Shown here: piece after piece, positions 37,561 through 49,400 of the stretch
Numbering within the stretch: the stretch's first letter is position 1
Layout of the letters: every line of letters starts with the position of its first letter
Assembly: GCA_964017045.1 (NCBI GenBank)
Contig: OZ024809.1
Span: 13,708,307 to 13,772,306, forward strand
Reading direction: 5' to 3'
Source of the DNA: Omphiscola glabra
Lineage: Eukaryota; Mollusca; Gastropoda; Lymnaeidae
DNA: 64,000 nt
Translations under genes and position numbers: made by a program
Notes under the pieces: generated by a model
What the model saw: the letters and a program-made list of their open reading frames with translations, nothing else
What the model was told of the DNA's origin: nothing
The model's database searches: none

Positions 37561-39764
37561 CTGTAGAGGATGCCGACTATGACGACAGAGAAGAGACTCA
37601 GAGTGCAGAGCAGGACGGTGAGGAACAGCATGTAGTGGTCGGTGCACGCATGCGTCAGGTGTTTGAGGTCTCTGGCGTACTGGTCCTGGATGACCTTGAA
37701 CGACGTGTCAGGGTACGAGCACATGTAGAAAGGGAAGGTCTTGTCGAACGCGCCGGAGTTGACCATCCACTGGAGAAAGTCGAAGTTGTCGCAGTCGCAG
37801 TGGAGCGGATTGTGGGACAGGTCGATGGTCACTCCTTGTTCCGTCCGCCGGCTAAGGAAATCGATGTGCGACCTTATGTCCACTGGGAGGCCCGAAATCT
37901 CGGTGTTGGTCAGCGTCAGCTCCCTCAGTTTAACCATGTGCGAGATGACCACATCAAACTTCCACATTCTGTTCTGGTGCATGTCGAGAACCTCGAGCTG
38001 CTCCAGACCTTTGAACAGCAACGACGGCAGAGCAGTCAGCTGGTTGTGGGACAAGTCCAGGTACCGCAGATTTCCGAGGTCCTGGAAGGGCGAGAATTCG
38101 GGTTGGGTCGAAAAAGAAAAGTTGAGGTTGTTGTACGCGAGGATCAGCCGCTCAAGCGAAGGCAAGCTTCTGAAAAATCCAAATGAAATCTCTCGCACCG
38201 AACAGTAAGACAAGTCCAGACGCTTTACTTTCGTGATTCCAGTAACGGGACCTTTCAGAACAGGGAGGTAGTTCATGCTGAGACTCAAACTGTCAAGCAC
38301 GTTACTCTTATCGATGGAGAGCTCTGAGACGATGTACTTGAGTCCCGAAAGCGACAAATCGATCTCCACGAGCCCCGGGGGCAGGTGCAAAACAAGCGGG
38401 GCTATTGCCGTGTCTGCCCCGACGTCACCGACCTCTGAGCTCTTGAGCTGAGGGGGAGCCGTGAGGCCGTCCATGTGTTCGAATCTTCGCGGAATGTCGG
38501 TGAGGAACGTTTCGCCGTTCAGCATGAGTGTCGTCAAACTCTTCATCCAGGTCAGATTTCGGAGGTAGTCTCCGAAGAGGAGCCGGTTGTTGCCCACGTC
38601 GAGGTACCTCAGCCCTTTCGGCAGCCTCGGGAATATATCGGGGTCGACGGATTCAAAGCAGTTTTCCCTTGCCTCTAGGTACACCAGAGATCGCGGCAGC
38701 ATCTCCACGAGCGTTGTGTTGACGGTGATCGCCAAGGAGTATCGCGAAATGACGGCATTGGCGAACAGAAATCTAAGATTCGAATTCTTCAATGGAGACA
38801 TGACTCGCATGAAACTTTTGAATCCCATATTGTGATTATCCTGAATGTCAAGAGAGAATAGCCGCGTCAACGGCACAAAAATGTCATCCGGCAACGAATT
38901 TGAATGGATTGAGCAGTTGCTGATGACGAGCGTCGTGATTTGTCCTAGGTGTTCGAAAGTCGCATTTCTCACCGTTGTGAGGTTGCACGAACCGTCGAAC
39001 CCCGACATTACCAGACTGCGCAGCGACGTCATGTTTCTGAATCCCTCGCCGAACGTTTGGTTGCTCAGACCGTCCATGCACAAAACTCGAAGAGATCTCA
39101 GCTGAACCAACTCCGTTTCCGGATAAGAGGCATCTGTCGCAATTCTCCACCTGTTTTTCATCTGTATGTTCAAGTGCAGTAGTGATGACAGTGGCCTGAA
39201 AACCCCTTTCGGAAATGCGTCAGGCATCTTTAAGTGATTGTTTCTCAAATTAAGGTACTTTAGGTTTCCGAGGCCTACGAAAGAGTCAGGGTAGAGATCG
39301 CTCAAATTATTGGCTTCCAGTGTCAAGACATTGAGCTTCGAATAAGGAAGGAACGTTCCGTTGGGAATGGATGCAATGTGGTTGTTGGAGAGGTTGAGAA
39401 ATGTTATATCAGGTGAGAGGTGACCGGGTATTTCCGTTAGTCCAAGACATGCGCAGTGGGCGGAAGTTAAGCGTTGGCTGCAGGTCTGGTTGTGGACCTG
39501 ATTTTGATATAATCCCTTCATGTTGCCTGGTAGCGTCGACCCCGTGTCCAGAATTATCAAGTTGAGGCTATTGCCGGAAGTCTGTACAGTTTGTGGATCT
39601 GATAAGTAAGTTTTTGTTCCATAAGGCTCATCGGCTTGTTCATCGTCGAAGTGTTTAACAGAATCCTCATGAAGCACCAGCGAGTTCAGAGGACGTACTG
39701 CCTTAGAAATCGTGATTGCAAAAATAAGCAATCTCACGGGTGTAGAATTCATTGCAATCGTCAT
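37561..39764 (-). CDS. TLR-A exon 1: signal peptide, LRR ectodomain, transmembrane segment of a Toll-like receptor
   Basis: First coding exon of a complete four-exon gene (37561-39764, 35201-35352, 33483-33646, 32148-32357). The joined length is 2,730 nt, 909 residues plus stop, with intron phases 2, 1, 0. Residues 1-27 form a plausible signal peptide (hydrophobic LLIFAITI); M5 is an alternative start. An N-terminal cysteine cap is seen at C95, C104 and C106. Leucine-rich repeats run from about 119 (FLNLSNNHIASIPNGTF) to about 650. A single C-terminal cap follows (C656, C658, C682, C707), then a transmembrane helix at about 711-734. One LRRCT next to the membrane makes this a single-cysteine-cluster (vertebrate-like) TLR. 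The donor is CTACAG|GTGAGC. The expected role is innate recognition with TIR signalling; the ligand cannot be inferred. The antisense frames here are shadows. Confidence 0.95.
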
Positions 39765-39952
39765 TGCAGGCGTAATTTTGAAAAGAACATGGGGCGGTGG
39801 TCCTAATATTAAACAAGCATTACACTTATGATAATCTAATCGAGAAATTTACTTTTTGCATGTACAACGTGGAAGAATATTAGTCCTCATTTCCTGTGTT
39901 AGCTGAACTATTTTTTTGTCACTTTAAGGCGTAGTAACACAATGTACACTCC
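39765..39952 (-). other. 5' flank of TLR-A
   Basis: About 190 bp separate the start codon from a 48-bp minisatellite. A T-rich stretch ending in TTAATATTAG (minus strand, near 39810) could be an acceptor for an upstream non-coding exon, as predicted for TLR-B. No TATA box or other core promoter element is evident. Confidence 0.3.
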
Positions 39953-40367
39953 ATGGACATTGAACAAAGTGCGGACAACGTATGGACATTGAACAAAGTC
40001 GATCACTGTCTTCAAAGTGCGGACAACGTATGGACATTGAACAAAGTCGATCACTGTCTTCAAAGTGCGGACAACGTATGGACATTGAACAAAGTCGATC
40101 ACTGTCTTCAAAGTGCGGACAACGTATGGACATTGAACAAAGTCGATCACTGTCTTCAAAGTGCGGACAACGTATGGACATTGAACAAAGTCGATCACTG
40201 TCTTCAAAGTGCGGACAACGTATGGACATTGAACAAAGTCGATCACTGTCTTCAAAGTGCGGACAACGTATGGACATTGAACAAAGTCAATCACTGTCTT
40301 CAAAGTGCGGACAACGTATGGACATTGAACAAAGTCAATCACTGTCTTCAAAGTGCGGACAACGTCG
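39953..40367. repeat. 48-bp minisatellite, about 8.6 copies, 5' of TLR-A
   Basis: The unit contains GGACATTGAACAAAGTCGAT and CACTGTCTTCAAAGTGC. The copies are nearly perfect, and the last two carry GTCAAT instead of GTCGAT. The period is a multiple of 3, so frames stay open on both strands; they have no protein character. The array lies in the putative 5' UTR/promoter region of TLR-A. Confidence 0.95.
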
Positions 40368-41726
40368 AAATGACATAAAAGCTAACCAAGGGCCATTAAA
40401 TGTACCACAATTAAAATTTAACAAGCTACCGTTAACTTCCTGGTTCAGAACATATACAAAAAGAGTCGTGGAGTAACTCTGATCTAATCTCTATAATAAA
40501 ACTATTTTTACACAAACCGATTACGTTTGCATCCCGGCACAAACATGACAGTTTAATTGATGTTGATCAGAAGACGTTGGAATGATATGAACAATAAACA
40601 CACACAAAACAGGTTGAAAATTGCACTTCAAGAATTGGGGGGGGGGGGGGGGGGGATAAAAGAATATTTTATTTGCTTCCAGTCTAACGCCATAGTCAAA
40701 TACCCATGTCAAAAAATGTCCACAAATGTCCACAAACGTCCACAAACGTCCACAAATTTCCACAAATTTCCACAAATGTCCACAAATGTCACACACTCGC
40801 AAACAGTTTTGAACTACAGAAGCTATTTTTTCTATTATGCTTTGAGATTCGCTACACCGAGTGAGTCACGGAGACGTACGGCCCGTCTAGTAAAATAATA
40901 CACGCGTACTCACCAAAGTACAACACTCTGAATGGGAAGGGAAAATAAAACCCTGAAACTTTTAGATTTTACTCATTCACGTTGACAATAGCTGGATAGC
41001 TTGACCCACTTATATGGTACTGCCTTGATCTCATCCACGAGACGCGCGCGTTATCGAAAATCTCTATTGGCTTCCGTTATTGGTTCGTCTTTTGTCATAT
41101 CGTTTACACATAAACCTGGGTTTTACACATAAACCTGGGTTTTACACAAAAACCTAGGTTTTACAAATAATTCTGGGTTTTACACATAAACCTGTGTTTT
41201 TTGCTGGGTTTTCTTTCAAATAATATTTTAGTAGTGTGTTTGTGGAATTGTGTGTTTGGGGCATTGTTTGACCGATCTAGACTCAAAACCTTCTGGAACT
41301 AGAAATACACGTAGCAACGTACTCGGATTTAAGCAATAAGAAATATAAAAAAAGCTTATAAGAAAACATGAAGTAGGATAATAACCGATAGTGAACGTTT
41401 CGACCAAAAAACCGTCGACAGCTAAAAAAAAAACAGTTAAAGAGAGACTACTATCTTAGCACGTTGTGTAGATATTTAGTCTACAGGAACGGGTAGCCAA
41501 GCAATATATCAAAATGACCAATGAAATTAAAAAAGAAAAACCGGCCTGCGAGATTAATAGGACAGGAAATGACAGACGTGCAGCTACGGAAGTGACGCGT
41601 GAAATCAAAGAATTTGGGTATGAGATTAACAGGAGACGTAAAAGGTTAGACATAAATTTATTGATCAAATGAGATAAGAGGAAAATTGTAGACTGACATA
41701 AGTAGCGATCATCGAGTTTGTAACGT
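40368..41726. repeat. TLR-A/TLR-B intergenic sequence with small repeats
   Basis: I see no gene here. The stretch holds a G run (about 40637-40655), a 10-bp array (TCCACAAATG-like, about 8 copies, 40709-40792), and about five copies of a 20-bp unit (TTTTACACATAAACCTGGGT, 41111-41205). The remainder is AT-rich with short frames only. Confidence 0.7.
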
Positions 41727-41877
41727 GATGCTCAGTTCACACGATCAAATTTTCCTCAAATTTTAGTCACATTAATTGTCGTCAAATTTCTTTTTGATTG
41801 CACTGTGTTGTAACACACAAACATGCGTTTCAAGAGAAATTTGACGAAAATTTGATTGTGTTAACTGACTGAACATC
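41727..41877. mobile_element. MITE-like inverted-repeat element, about 150 bp
   Basis: The left end GATGCTCAGTTCACACGATC, followed by AAATTTTCCTCAAATTT, is matched by the reverse complement of the right end (GATGTTCAGTCAGTTAACAC, then AATCAAATTTTCGTC). This gives imperfect terminal inverted repeats of about 40 bp around a short AT-rich core. There is no coding capacity, which fits a non-autonomous DNA transposon. I could not identify a convincing target-site duplication. Confidence 0.55.
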
Positions 41878-41968
41878 AAGATGTTGAGGCAAAAATGATG
41901 GACATAGCACAAAAGGCAAGTGGGTTCTTGCTATACCCCCAGATGTTTGGAACACAAAGGGATGAATG

Positions 41969-42462
41969 GAGGGAGGGAAAGAGGCAGGGAGACAGAGATA
42001 AAGAGAGAGAAAAAGAGAGAGAGACACAGAAATGGAAAGAGAGAGAGACGAGAGAGAGAGAGAAAGAATGAAAGAGAGAGCGAGATAGAGAGGGCCAGAG
42101 GGAGTGAGAGGAAAAGAAAGAGAGAAATGGGAGAGTAAGACATAGAGAGAAAGAGAGAGGTAGAAAGAAAGCGAGAGAGAGAGAAAGAGAAAAGAGAGAG
42201 AGAGAGAAAGTGAGAGAAAGAGAGAGAAAGATAGAGAAAGAGAGAAAGAGAAAGAGAGAGAGAGGTGGGAGAGAGAGAGAAATAGAGAGAGAGAAAGAGG
42301 GAAAAGGAGAGAGGGAGAAAGAGAGAGAAAGAGATAGAGAAAGAAAGAAAGAGAGTTAGAAGGAGAGAGAAGGAGAGAGAGAGAAAGAGAAATAAAGATA
42401 TAGAAAGTGAAAGAAAGAGAGAAAGAGATGTGGGGAGAGAGAGAGAGAGAAAGAGAGAGAAG
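41969..42462. repeat. GA-rich homopurine tract, about 500 bp
   Basis: Nearly pure purine on the plus strand, built from GAGA and GAAAGAGA motifs with few pyrimidine interruptions. It produces serine/leucine or arginine/glutamate-rich frames that are artefacts. Such tracts can form triplex (H-) DNA. Confidence 0.95.
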
Positions 42463-42998
42463 GGCTTTGTTCATCACAAGAGAACATTGTGCTGAGTGTT
42501 AATTTACATTGACGTCTGATCGTTGTGAAACGAACCATTGTTGAACAATTATTCCCAGATCAAGGCGGGTAACCAAAACAGCCACCACAGTTACGACGAA
42601 TGGAAACGCTACAATTCTCCACACTATTTCTAAATCATGAAACACTACCTTTAAACACAATTCAATGGAGAAATAAGTTGATCAATCTTATTTAAACATA
42701 AACGTAAAATTTGACATTCCTTTTTATTAACAAACTATAATTTAAAAAAAATGCTCCGCCATTTTCGTACTCTTTACTCAAGGCACAAGCTCACGGCTTA
42801 CGTCCAATTCTTCCCATCAACATTAGCAATGTGCGTGTTGGCTTGATGAACCCCCGTAGTTAGTAATGCTGATTCACAAGGGGGAAGTTGATCCCAACAT
42901 TGAAAACAGTTGTAAAATGTTCAGTTTCAATGTTTGAATATTTTCAATAAGGCAGAACAGCTTTCAAGAATTTTTAAAGAGAGTCAATCTGCTTTAAC

Positions 42999-43158
42999 CT
43001 CCATCAGCCATCTGCAGTATCTCCGTCAGCCATAAGCACTATCTCATGCAGCCATAAGCACTATCTCCGTCAGCCATAAGCACTACGTCAGTCAGCCATA
43101 AGCCCTGTCTCCATCAGCCTTAGGCACTATCGAAGTCAGCCATAAGCACTATCTCCGT
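42999..43158. repeat. about 22-bp tandem repeat, about 7 copies
   Basis: The unit CTCCGTCAGCCATAAGCACT varies by substitution and short indels (CTCATGCAGCC, CATCAGCCTTAGGC). Confidence 0.88.
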
Positions 43159-43205
43159 TTTTTCAACACAAATGTCATTTTCATGAAATGTAGCACTCAA
43201 CAGAC

Positions 43206-43460
43206 TTCACTAAGCCCATATATACAACTTCACTAAGCCCATATATACAACTTCACTAAGCCCATTTATACAACTTCACTAAGCCCATATATACAACTTC
43301 AATAAGCCCATTTATACAACTTCACTAAGCCCATATATACAACTTCACTAAGCCCATTTATACAACTTCACTAAGCCCATATATACAACTTCACTAAGCC
43401 CATTTATACAATTTCACTAAGCCCATATATACAACTTCACTAAGCCCATTTATACAACTG
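43206..43460. repeat. 23-bp minisatellite, about 11 copies
   Basis: The unit CTTCACTAAGCCCATATATA plus CAA. Copies with CATATATA and CATTTATA alternate over much of the array, suggesting a 46-bp higher-order unit. Confidence 0.94.
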
Positions 43461-43644
43461 CGTACTTGAATAACTGGATGCATCATTTATAATACAAATA
43501 AAATTGGATACACTCACATATTTGAATAATAATTTTAATTGTATATACATTAATTTTAAAAACTATATTTTTTGGCAAACCAAATTTGCCACACTTAGAG
43601 AGGTCCACTCGCAAAATGTAGGAATGTCCACCGCGCCTTACAAG

Positions 43645-43985
43645 CTGAGCAAGACTTATCATTGAGAGTGTACATAAACTGAGCGAGACTTATCATTGAG
43701 AGTGTACATGAGTTGAGCGAGACTTATCATTGAGAGTGTACATAAACTGAGCGAGACTTATCATTGAGAGTGTACATGAGTTGAGCGAGACTTATCATTG
43801 AGAGTGTACTTAAACTGAGCGAGACTTATCATTGAGAGTGTACATGAGTTGAGCGAGACTTATCATTGAGAGTGTACATAAACTGAGCGAGACTTATCAT
43901 TGAGAGTGTACATGAGTTGAGCGAGACTTATCATTGAGAGTGTACATAAACTGAGCGAGACGTATAATTGAGAGTGTACATTGTC
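43645..43985. repeat. 34-bp minisatellite in 68-bp dimer register, about 10 copies
   Basis: The unit GAGCGAGACTTATCATTGAG followed by AGTGTACA. Linkers TAAACT and TGAGTT alternate strictly, so the real repeating unit is a 68-bp dimer. The array ends about 430 bp from the TLR-B poly(A) signal. Confidence 0.94.
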
Positions 43986-44411
43986 ATTGTCCCCGTGTTT
44001 CTAATTCTAAAGGTAAATGATTTCAGCCACAGCTATACAATGAACATTTGGTTACATTTTTTATCGCTAGATAAATAATTCCTTGCTTATCCATGTTCAA
44101 AATTTCAATGAACTAATATGGAAAACATAGAAGTGATATGTAAGATTCTTTGAAAGTTCTAGAATCTTATTTAACCTGTTGATTCGAAAAGCTGATAATG
44201 TCATATAAATGATTATTTAATTTAAAAACATTTATAAAACACACCAATGACATAGTGAATATACTCAAATACCCTTAGCATCGAACCTATAATGTAATAC
44301 TTTTACGTATCCTTTGTAAGCCCGCTAGGACTTTTCCCAATTATAGTGAATCCATCCCGCATGCTGCACATCCCACCAAATCCATGTCCATGGTTTTAAA
44401 TAAGTCTTAAT

Positions 44412-44417
44412 TTTATT
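44412..44417 (-). promoter_or_regulatory. Poly(A) signal AATAAA of TLR-B
   Basis: AATAAA on the minus strand, about 70 nt beyond the TLR-B stop codon. The spacing is nearly the same as in TLR-A, which supports both assignments. Confidence 0.6.
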
Positions 44418-44484
44418 TTCAACGTCCATGCGATGTTGTAACTGCATCTCTTGTCAACGATTCAAACTATGTTCATTGTCCAGG

Positions 44485-44676
44485 TCATGTAGGAAACAAT
44501 TTGTCCCAAAAAACAGTTCCTTGTACCTCTCCTTCTCCGTCTTGTGGGTACAACATGTACGTGTTGCTCCGTATGTGGTACAACAAGTCTGTACCCAGTT
44601 CGTTGTTAGGAATGGATTCTTTTATTAGAAAAACCAGCACAGGTCTCCCCGTGTGGACAGACTCCATGTTGGCCAT
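44485..44676 (-). CDS. TLR-B exon 4: end of TIR domain (box 3)
   Basis: Last coding exon of TLR-B, 63 codons plus TGA, after a TTTCCAG acceptor in phase 0. It starts MANMESVHTGRPVLVFLIKE and has box 3 as FWDKLF, then ends FPT. In TLR-A and TLR-C the protein continues as ANDLRYS or ASDLKH. A one-base shift here would restore a related ending (HDLDN), so the TLR-B end is probably altered by a small indel just after FWDKL. The box 3 residues themselves are intact. Confidence 0.88.
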   Translation of the reverse strand: MANMESVHTGRPVLVFLIKESIPNNELGTDLLYHIRSNTYMLYPQDGEGEVQGTVFWDKLFPT

Positions 44677-44972
44677 CTGGAAATAGAAAAAAATTATAAT
44701 TAATTTGAATAAGAGTGTGTGCTTCTTTTTTTAATTGTGCAATTCGTCATAAAAGTTAATGCGCGGCTAAACAAGACGCGACAATGTTATGAGAACCACT
44801 GTTGTTAGTGTAAAGTTACTGTTACCGTCAGTTTTCAGCGTTAGTGACATTCTTGTGACTAAGTGTGTTGTCACGGTGTTTTGAGTGTGCAGGAGATTAT
44901 TTCTTGATGGGATGAAAGGGAAGGCATAATAAATAAGTGTGTGAACGATACGAGATTTACGAGTTGAGATAA

Positions 44973-45248
44973 TGTACAGCAGCCAAGAGGTGTTTGGCTA
45001 GTTGATTTACAGTAGCCAAGACGTATTTGGCTAGTTGATGTACATTAGCCAAGAGGTGTTTGGCTAGCTGATGTACAGTAGCCAAGAGGTGTTTGGCTAG
45101 CTCATGTAGAGCAGCCATTAGGTATTTGGCTAGTTGATGTACAAGAGCCAAGAGGAGTTTTGCTAATTGATATATAGCAGCAAATATGTGTTTGGCTAGT
45201 TGATGCATAGCAGCCAAGAGGTGTTTGGTTAGTTGATGAAAGTAGTCC
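44973..45248. repeat. 33-bp minisatellite, about 8 copies (TLR-B intron 3)
   Basis: The unit AGCCAAGAGGTGTTTGGCTA followed by GTTGATGTACAGT. It contains a short inverted repeat (AGCCAA...TTGGCT). Because 33 is a multiple of 3, the minus strand stays open for about 150 codons with no protein character. It lies in TLR-B intron 3 (44677-45915). Confidence 0.93.
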
Positions 45249-45915
45249 AGATAAGTTTTTTTTTTAAAATATCCTTTTGTTTTATGGCTGGACACATTTT
45301 TCACCGGGAGAGGGGGGCAGTTGACTTTTTCCAGGGGGAAGGGAAGGCAGTCCCCCCTCACCACCACACCCCCCTCCGAGATGCCTGACAGAAGTACTGC
45401 ATGGATTTTGTACAATATTCCATTGAAGTCTTGACCAGTATTACGATTGAAGATGAACAGATTAGACTATTATATTATGAAGTGTTACAGCTTCTAGTGT
45501 TTGGTATGTGTGACTGAATATACAGAGTGTTGCTGTGTAATCTTGTCACAGAGACATCAATGGGAAGTGAGAAACAAGTATTTAAAGGTGCTGGGCAAAA
45601 GGACCAAGAAAACGAGAATATTTTACTTTCAAGTGGAATTTTGAATCTCCTTCATTTAACTTAATATGGCTTTTTAAAAATATCCTCACTGTGCACATCA
45701 ATTTTTGTTAATCAAGGCCTTCAAAATCAAGTAGCACCCACTCTTGTTGTTAATTAGTGGAATAAAAATCAAGGGGCCCTCACTCTTGCGGAGAACATGA
45801 ACACTGAGTAGTAATCCCCTACCACTGAAGTCTGTAAACAGCAGATAACTGGGCGTTATATTAGACACTTAGTCATCAACTAGAAATGAAAAAGCTTTCA
45901 AAAATTTTGAATTAC

Positions 45916-46079
45916 CTGCAGCTCATAGTTACACCAGGTGCTGGCCAACAAGTTCCGCGTGAGAACCACTAACGTCCTCCGGCTCTCCTTCACCGCCGTC
46001 ACGATGTTGGAAGCGATGAAATCTCCCGCCACGAAGTCTCGTCCGTGAACGAGAACCTTGAGCCCGCGGGCCGACAAGG
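45916..46079 (-). CDS. TLR-B exon 3: TIR domain with box 2 / BB loop
   Basis: This 164-bp exon lies between a TTCCACAG acceptor (phase 1) and a CAG|GTAATT donor (phase 0). It encodes LSARGLKVLVHGRDFVAGDF and then IASNIVTAVKESRRTLVVLT with the conserved ASTWCNYELQ end. Box 2 reads RDFVAG: the canonical proline is replaced by alanine, the residue also found at this position in vertebrate TLR3 (RDFEAG). It is very similar to the TLR-C exon at 61491-61654 and more distant from TLR-A. Confidence 0.93.
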
Positions 46080-46420
46080 CTGTGGAAAGAAACACTGTGT
46101 GCAATACGAATGGTTATAGGAGGTTAAACATAAACGCTCTGGTGTATCAAAGAAACCAGTTGTGCACTAGTCTAGCTTGAGAACCGTACGCTCTGAAAGT
46201 TGGTGGCTTGTGCATGTCTTTCTTGCATGCTGCGTCGCGGCCCGGACTGTCTTACGAAAGGGCAGACGTGGTGGAACATGTACTAGTACTTTGAGCCAAC
46301 TAAAGAATTGTCAGACTTTTTTTGGACTTTAAAAAAAAAAAATGTTTTTAAACCAATATTATTAGTAGTATTGTGCGTCATAAAATAATTATTTAAGACT
46401 AATATTATTATTATTATCTA

Positions 46421-49400
46421 TATATATATATAAAAATGAATGTATGTATGTATGTATGTTTGTCTCGTATGCGCTCCCACACCATTCATGCGATTGCAAC
46501 AAAACTTTGGTGAGTTGTTGGCCACCTACCTGGGCATTTAACTGCGACATTAAAAATCTTTTCAATTATTTCGTTTTCGGCCGTTGGCCCTTCATTCATA
46601 TTTTTTCTTATACGAGCTTTGTAAAAAATATTTCCGTCTGCGCTCCTACGCCATTCGTCTGAATGCGCTAAATCTTGGGTAAAATGTTACAAGCACGCCC
46701 ACAAAGGTTTGGAAATAATTATAAAAGTTTTAAAATATTCCGTTTTGAGCCAGGGGCCCCGTGTTCGTTTTTTCTTATATGAGCTATATAAATATAGTTT
46801 CAAACCGTATGCGCTCCTACACCATTCATGCGATTGCGACAAAACATTGGAGAGTTGTATTCTACAAGCTTGCGCATTTTACTGGTTCATTATAACACTT
46901 TTAAAATATTTCGTTTTGGCCGTTGGCCCCAAAATCGTTTTTTTTTCTAATATGAGCTTTGTAAACAATAGATTTCGTCTGCGCTCCTACACCATTTATT
47001 TTAATACGCTAAAACTTTGACGAGATGTTGCAAGCATGCCCACAAAGGTTTCTAAATTATTACAACCGTTTTAAAATATCCCGTTTTGAGCCAGGGGCCC
47101 CATGTTCGTTTTTTCTTATATGAGCTATATAAATATAGTTTCAAACCGAATGCGCTCCTACACTATTCATGCGATTGCGACAAAACATTGAAGAGTTGTA
47201 TTCCATAAGCTCGCGCATTTTACTGAGTCATTATAACACTTTTAAAATATTTTGTTTTGGCCGTTGGCCCCAAAATCGTTTTTTTTCTTATATGAGCTTT
47301 GTAAACTATAGGTTTCGTCTGCGCTCCTACACCATTTATTCGAATACGCTCAAACTTTGACGAGATGTTGCGATCATGCCCACAAAGGTTTCTAAATTAT
47401 TACAACAATTTTAAAATATTCCGTTTTGAGCCAGGGGCCCCATGTTCGTTTTTTCTTATAGGAGCTATATAAATATAATTTCAAACCGTATGCGCTCCTA
47501 CACCATTCATGTGATTGCAACAAAACTTTTTTGAAAGGTTGTCCATAAAGTCGCGCATGTTAATGAGTAATTACAATACTTTTAAAATATTCCGTTTTCA
47601 GCTGTTGGCCCCAAATTCTTTTTTTTCTTATATGAGCTTTGTACAAAATAATTTCGGTATGCGCTCCTATACCATTCTTCTGAATGCGATAAAACTTTAG
47701 TTAGATGTTTTTCCCACGCCCGCAAAGCTTTTCCAATTATTACAACCGTTTAAAATATTATGTTTTGAGCCAGGGGCCCCATGTTCTATTTTTCCAATAT
47801 GAGCTATATAAATATAATTTCAAACCGTATGTGCTCCTACACCATTCATGCGATTGCAACAAAACTTTGTTGAAAGGTTGTCCATAAGGTCGCCCATGTT
47901 AATGAGTAATTACAATACTTTTAAAATATTCCGTTTTCAGCCGTTGTTCCCAAATTCTTTTTTTTTCTTATATGAGCTTTGTACAAAATAATTTCTGTAT
48001 GCGCTCCTATATCATTTATCTGAATGCGATAAAACTTTAGTAAAATGTTTTACCCAAGTCCGCAAAGCTTTTCAAATTATTACAACCGTTTAAAATATTC
48101 TTTTTTGAGCCAGGGGCCCTATGTTCTATTTTTCCTATATGAGCTATACAAATACAATTTCAAACAGAGCTAATGTGTGGATGGATAGATTTTTAATAAA
48201 ATACAAATAGCGACATTAAATTGTGTGTGTCACATAGTAATTAGGTTTCTGAAGTAGTTACAACACTTTTAAAATAATCCGTTTTTGGCCGTTGGCCCCA
48301 AAATCGTTATTTTTCTTATATGAGCTTTGTAAAAAATAATATCCGTATGCACTCCTATACCATTTATCTGAATGCTATACAACTTCAGTAATATGTGTCT
48401 CTTTTTTTTAATTTTGTGATATAATAAGTAGGTTTCTGAAGTAATACAACAATTCTAAAATATTCCGTTTGTGGCCGGGGGCCTTAATTCGTTTTCCACC
48501 ATTTATTATCTATATAATTATCGTATGCATTCCTATACCATTCATCCGATTGCGATAAAAACTTTGGTGAATTGATATGCGCGCTCCCACAAATGTTTCT
48601 AAATTAGAACAACATTTTACAATATTTCGCATGGGCCGATGTCCTTAAATTCGTTTTGTTTTCTTTAACAAACTTTATCAAAATAATTTCCAAAGGAGAT
48701 ATCAACTCAACCGCCCTTGAACAAATGCCAACAGACATCAATTTGTAGCAAGAGCAGAGAAAACACGTTTTTGCATGTTTAGTGTAGAGAGTATTTTTGT
48801 TGTTTTTATAAATAAGCTTGAATTTTGTGACGTATTTTAGAATCGGATATAGCTTTGTAAATGTGTTGTGATTTTGAATAGCAATGATGTAGTAATACAT
48901 CTATTATATAAGAATGATCTATGCTGACAGTAACTCACAAAGAACCGATACGATTTAAATACGTTCCCATTTTTTAAAACAATCATAGTTTTCTTCTATT
49001 ATTTTAAGGAACTCGAATCAATGGTAATGCGAAAAATATATTGTATATTCGCTTTAATTTTAATAAAATTTTAAGTATTAATAATATAAATTACAAATAA
49101 ATCTGGAGTAACAACTAAGGAACTATTTTAAACATTTTATATGTGGTTGAAAGTTATGAAAATTAGTAAAACAAATTATAATCAAAGAATTACACTGTAA
49201 TCACATTTATCGGGGAAACCAAAACATCTGTTGATTGTAGTGCATTTTTTAAGTACGTTCCAAATATTGCGTAGTAAAAGTAAAATTAATTTGTTCTAAA
49301 TAATAACGCAAATGACCTCAGAACTCAAATTTTCTATTTATTCAATGCAAAAATTTATCTGATTTAATAACCGCGCATAATAAAATTGATAATGTATTTC

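Noticed and set aside
37545..38186. Plus-strand frames of 155-213 codons over the TLR-A ectodomain
   Set aside because: They are antisense shadows of the GC-richer LRR coding exon.
39908..40476. Frames of 117-164 codons on both strands upstream of TLR-A
   Set aside because: They translate the 48-bp minisatellite; the period is a multiple of 3.
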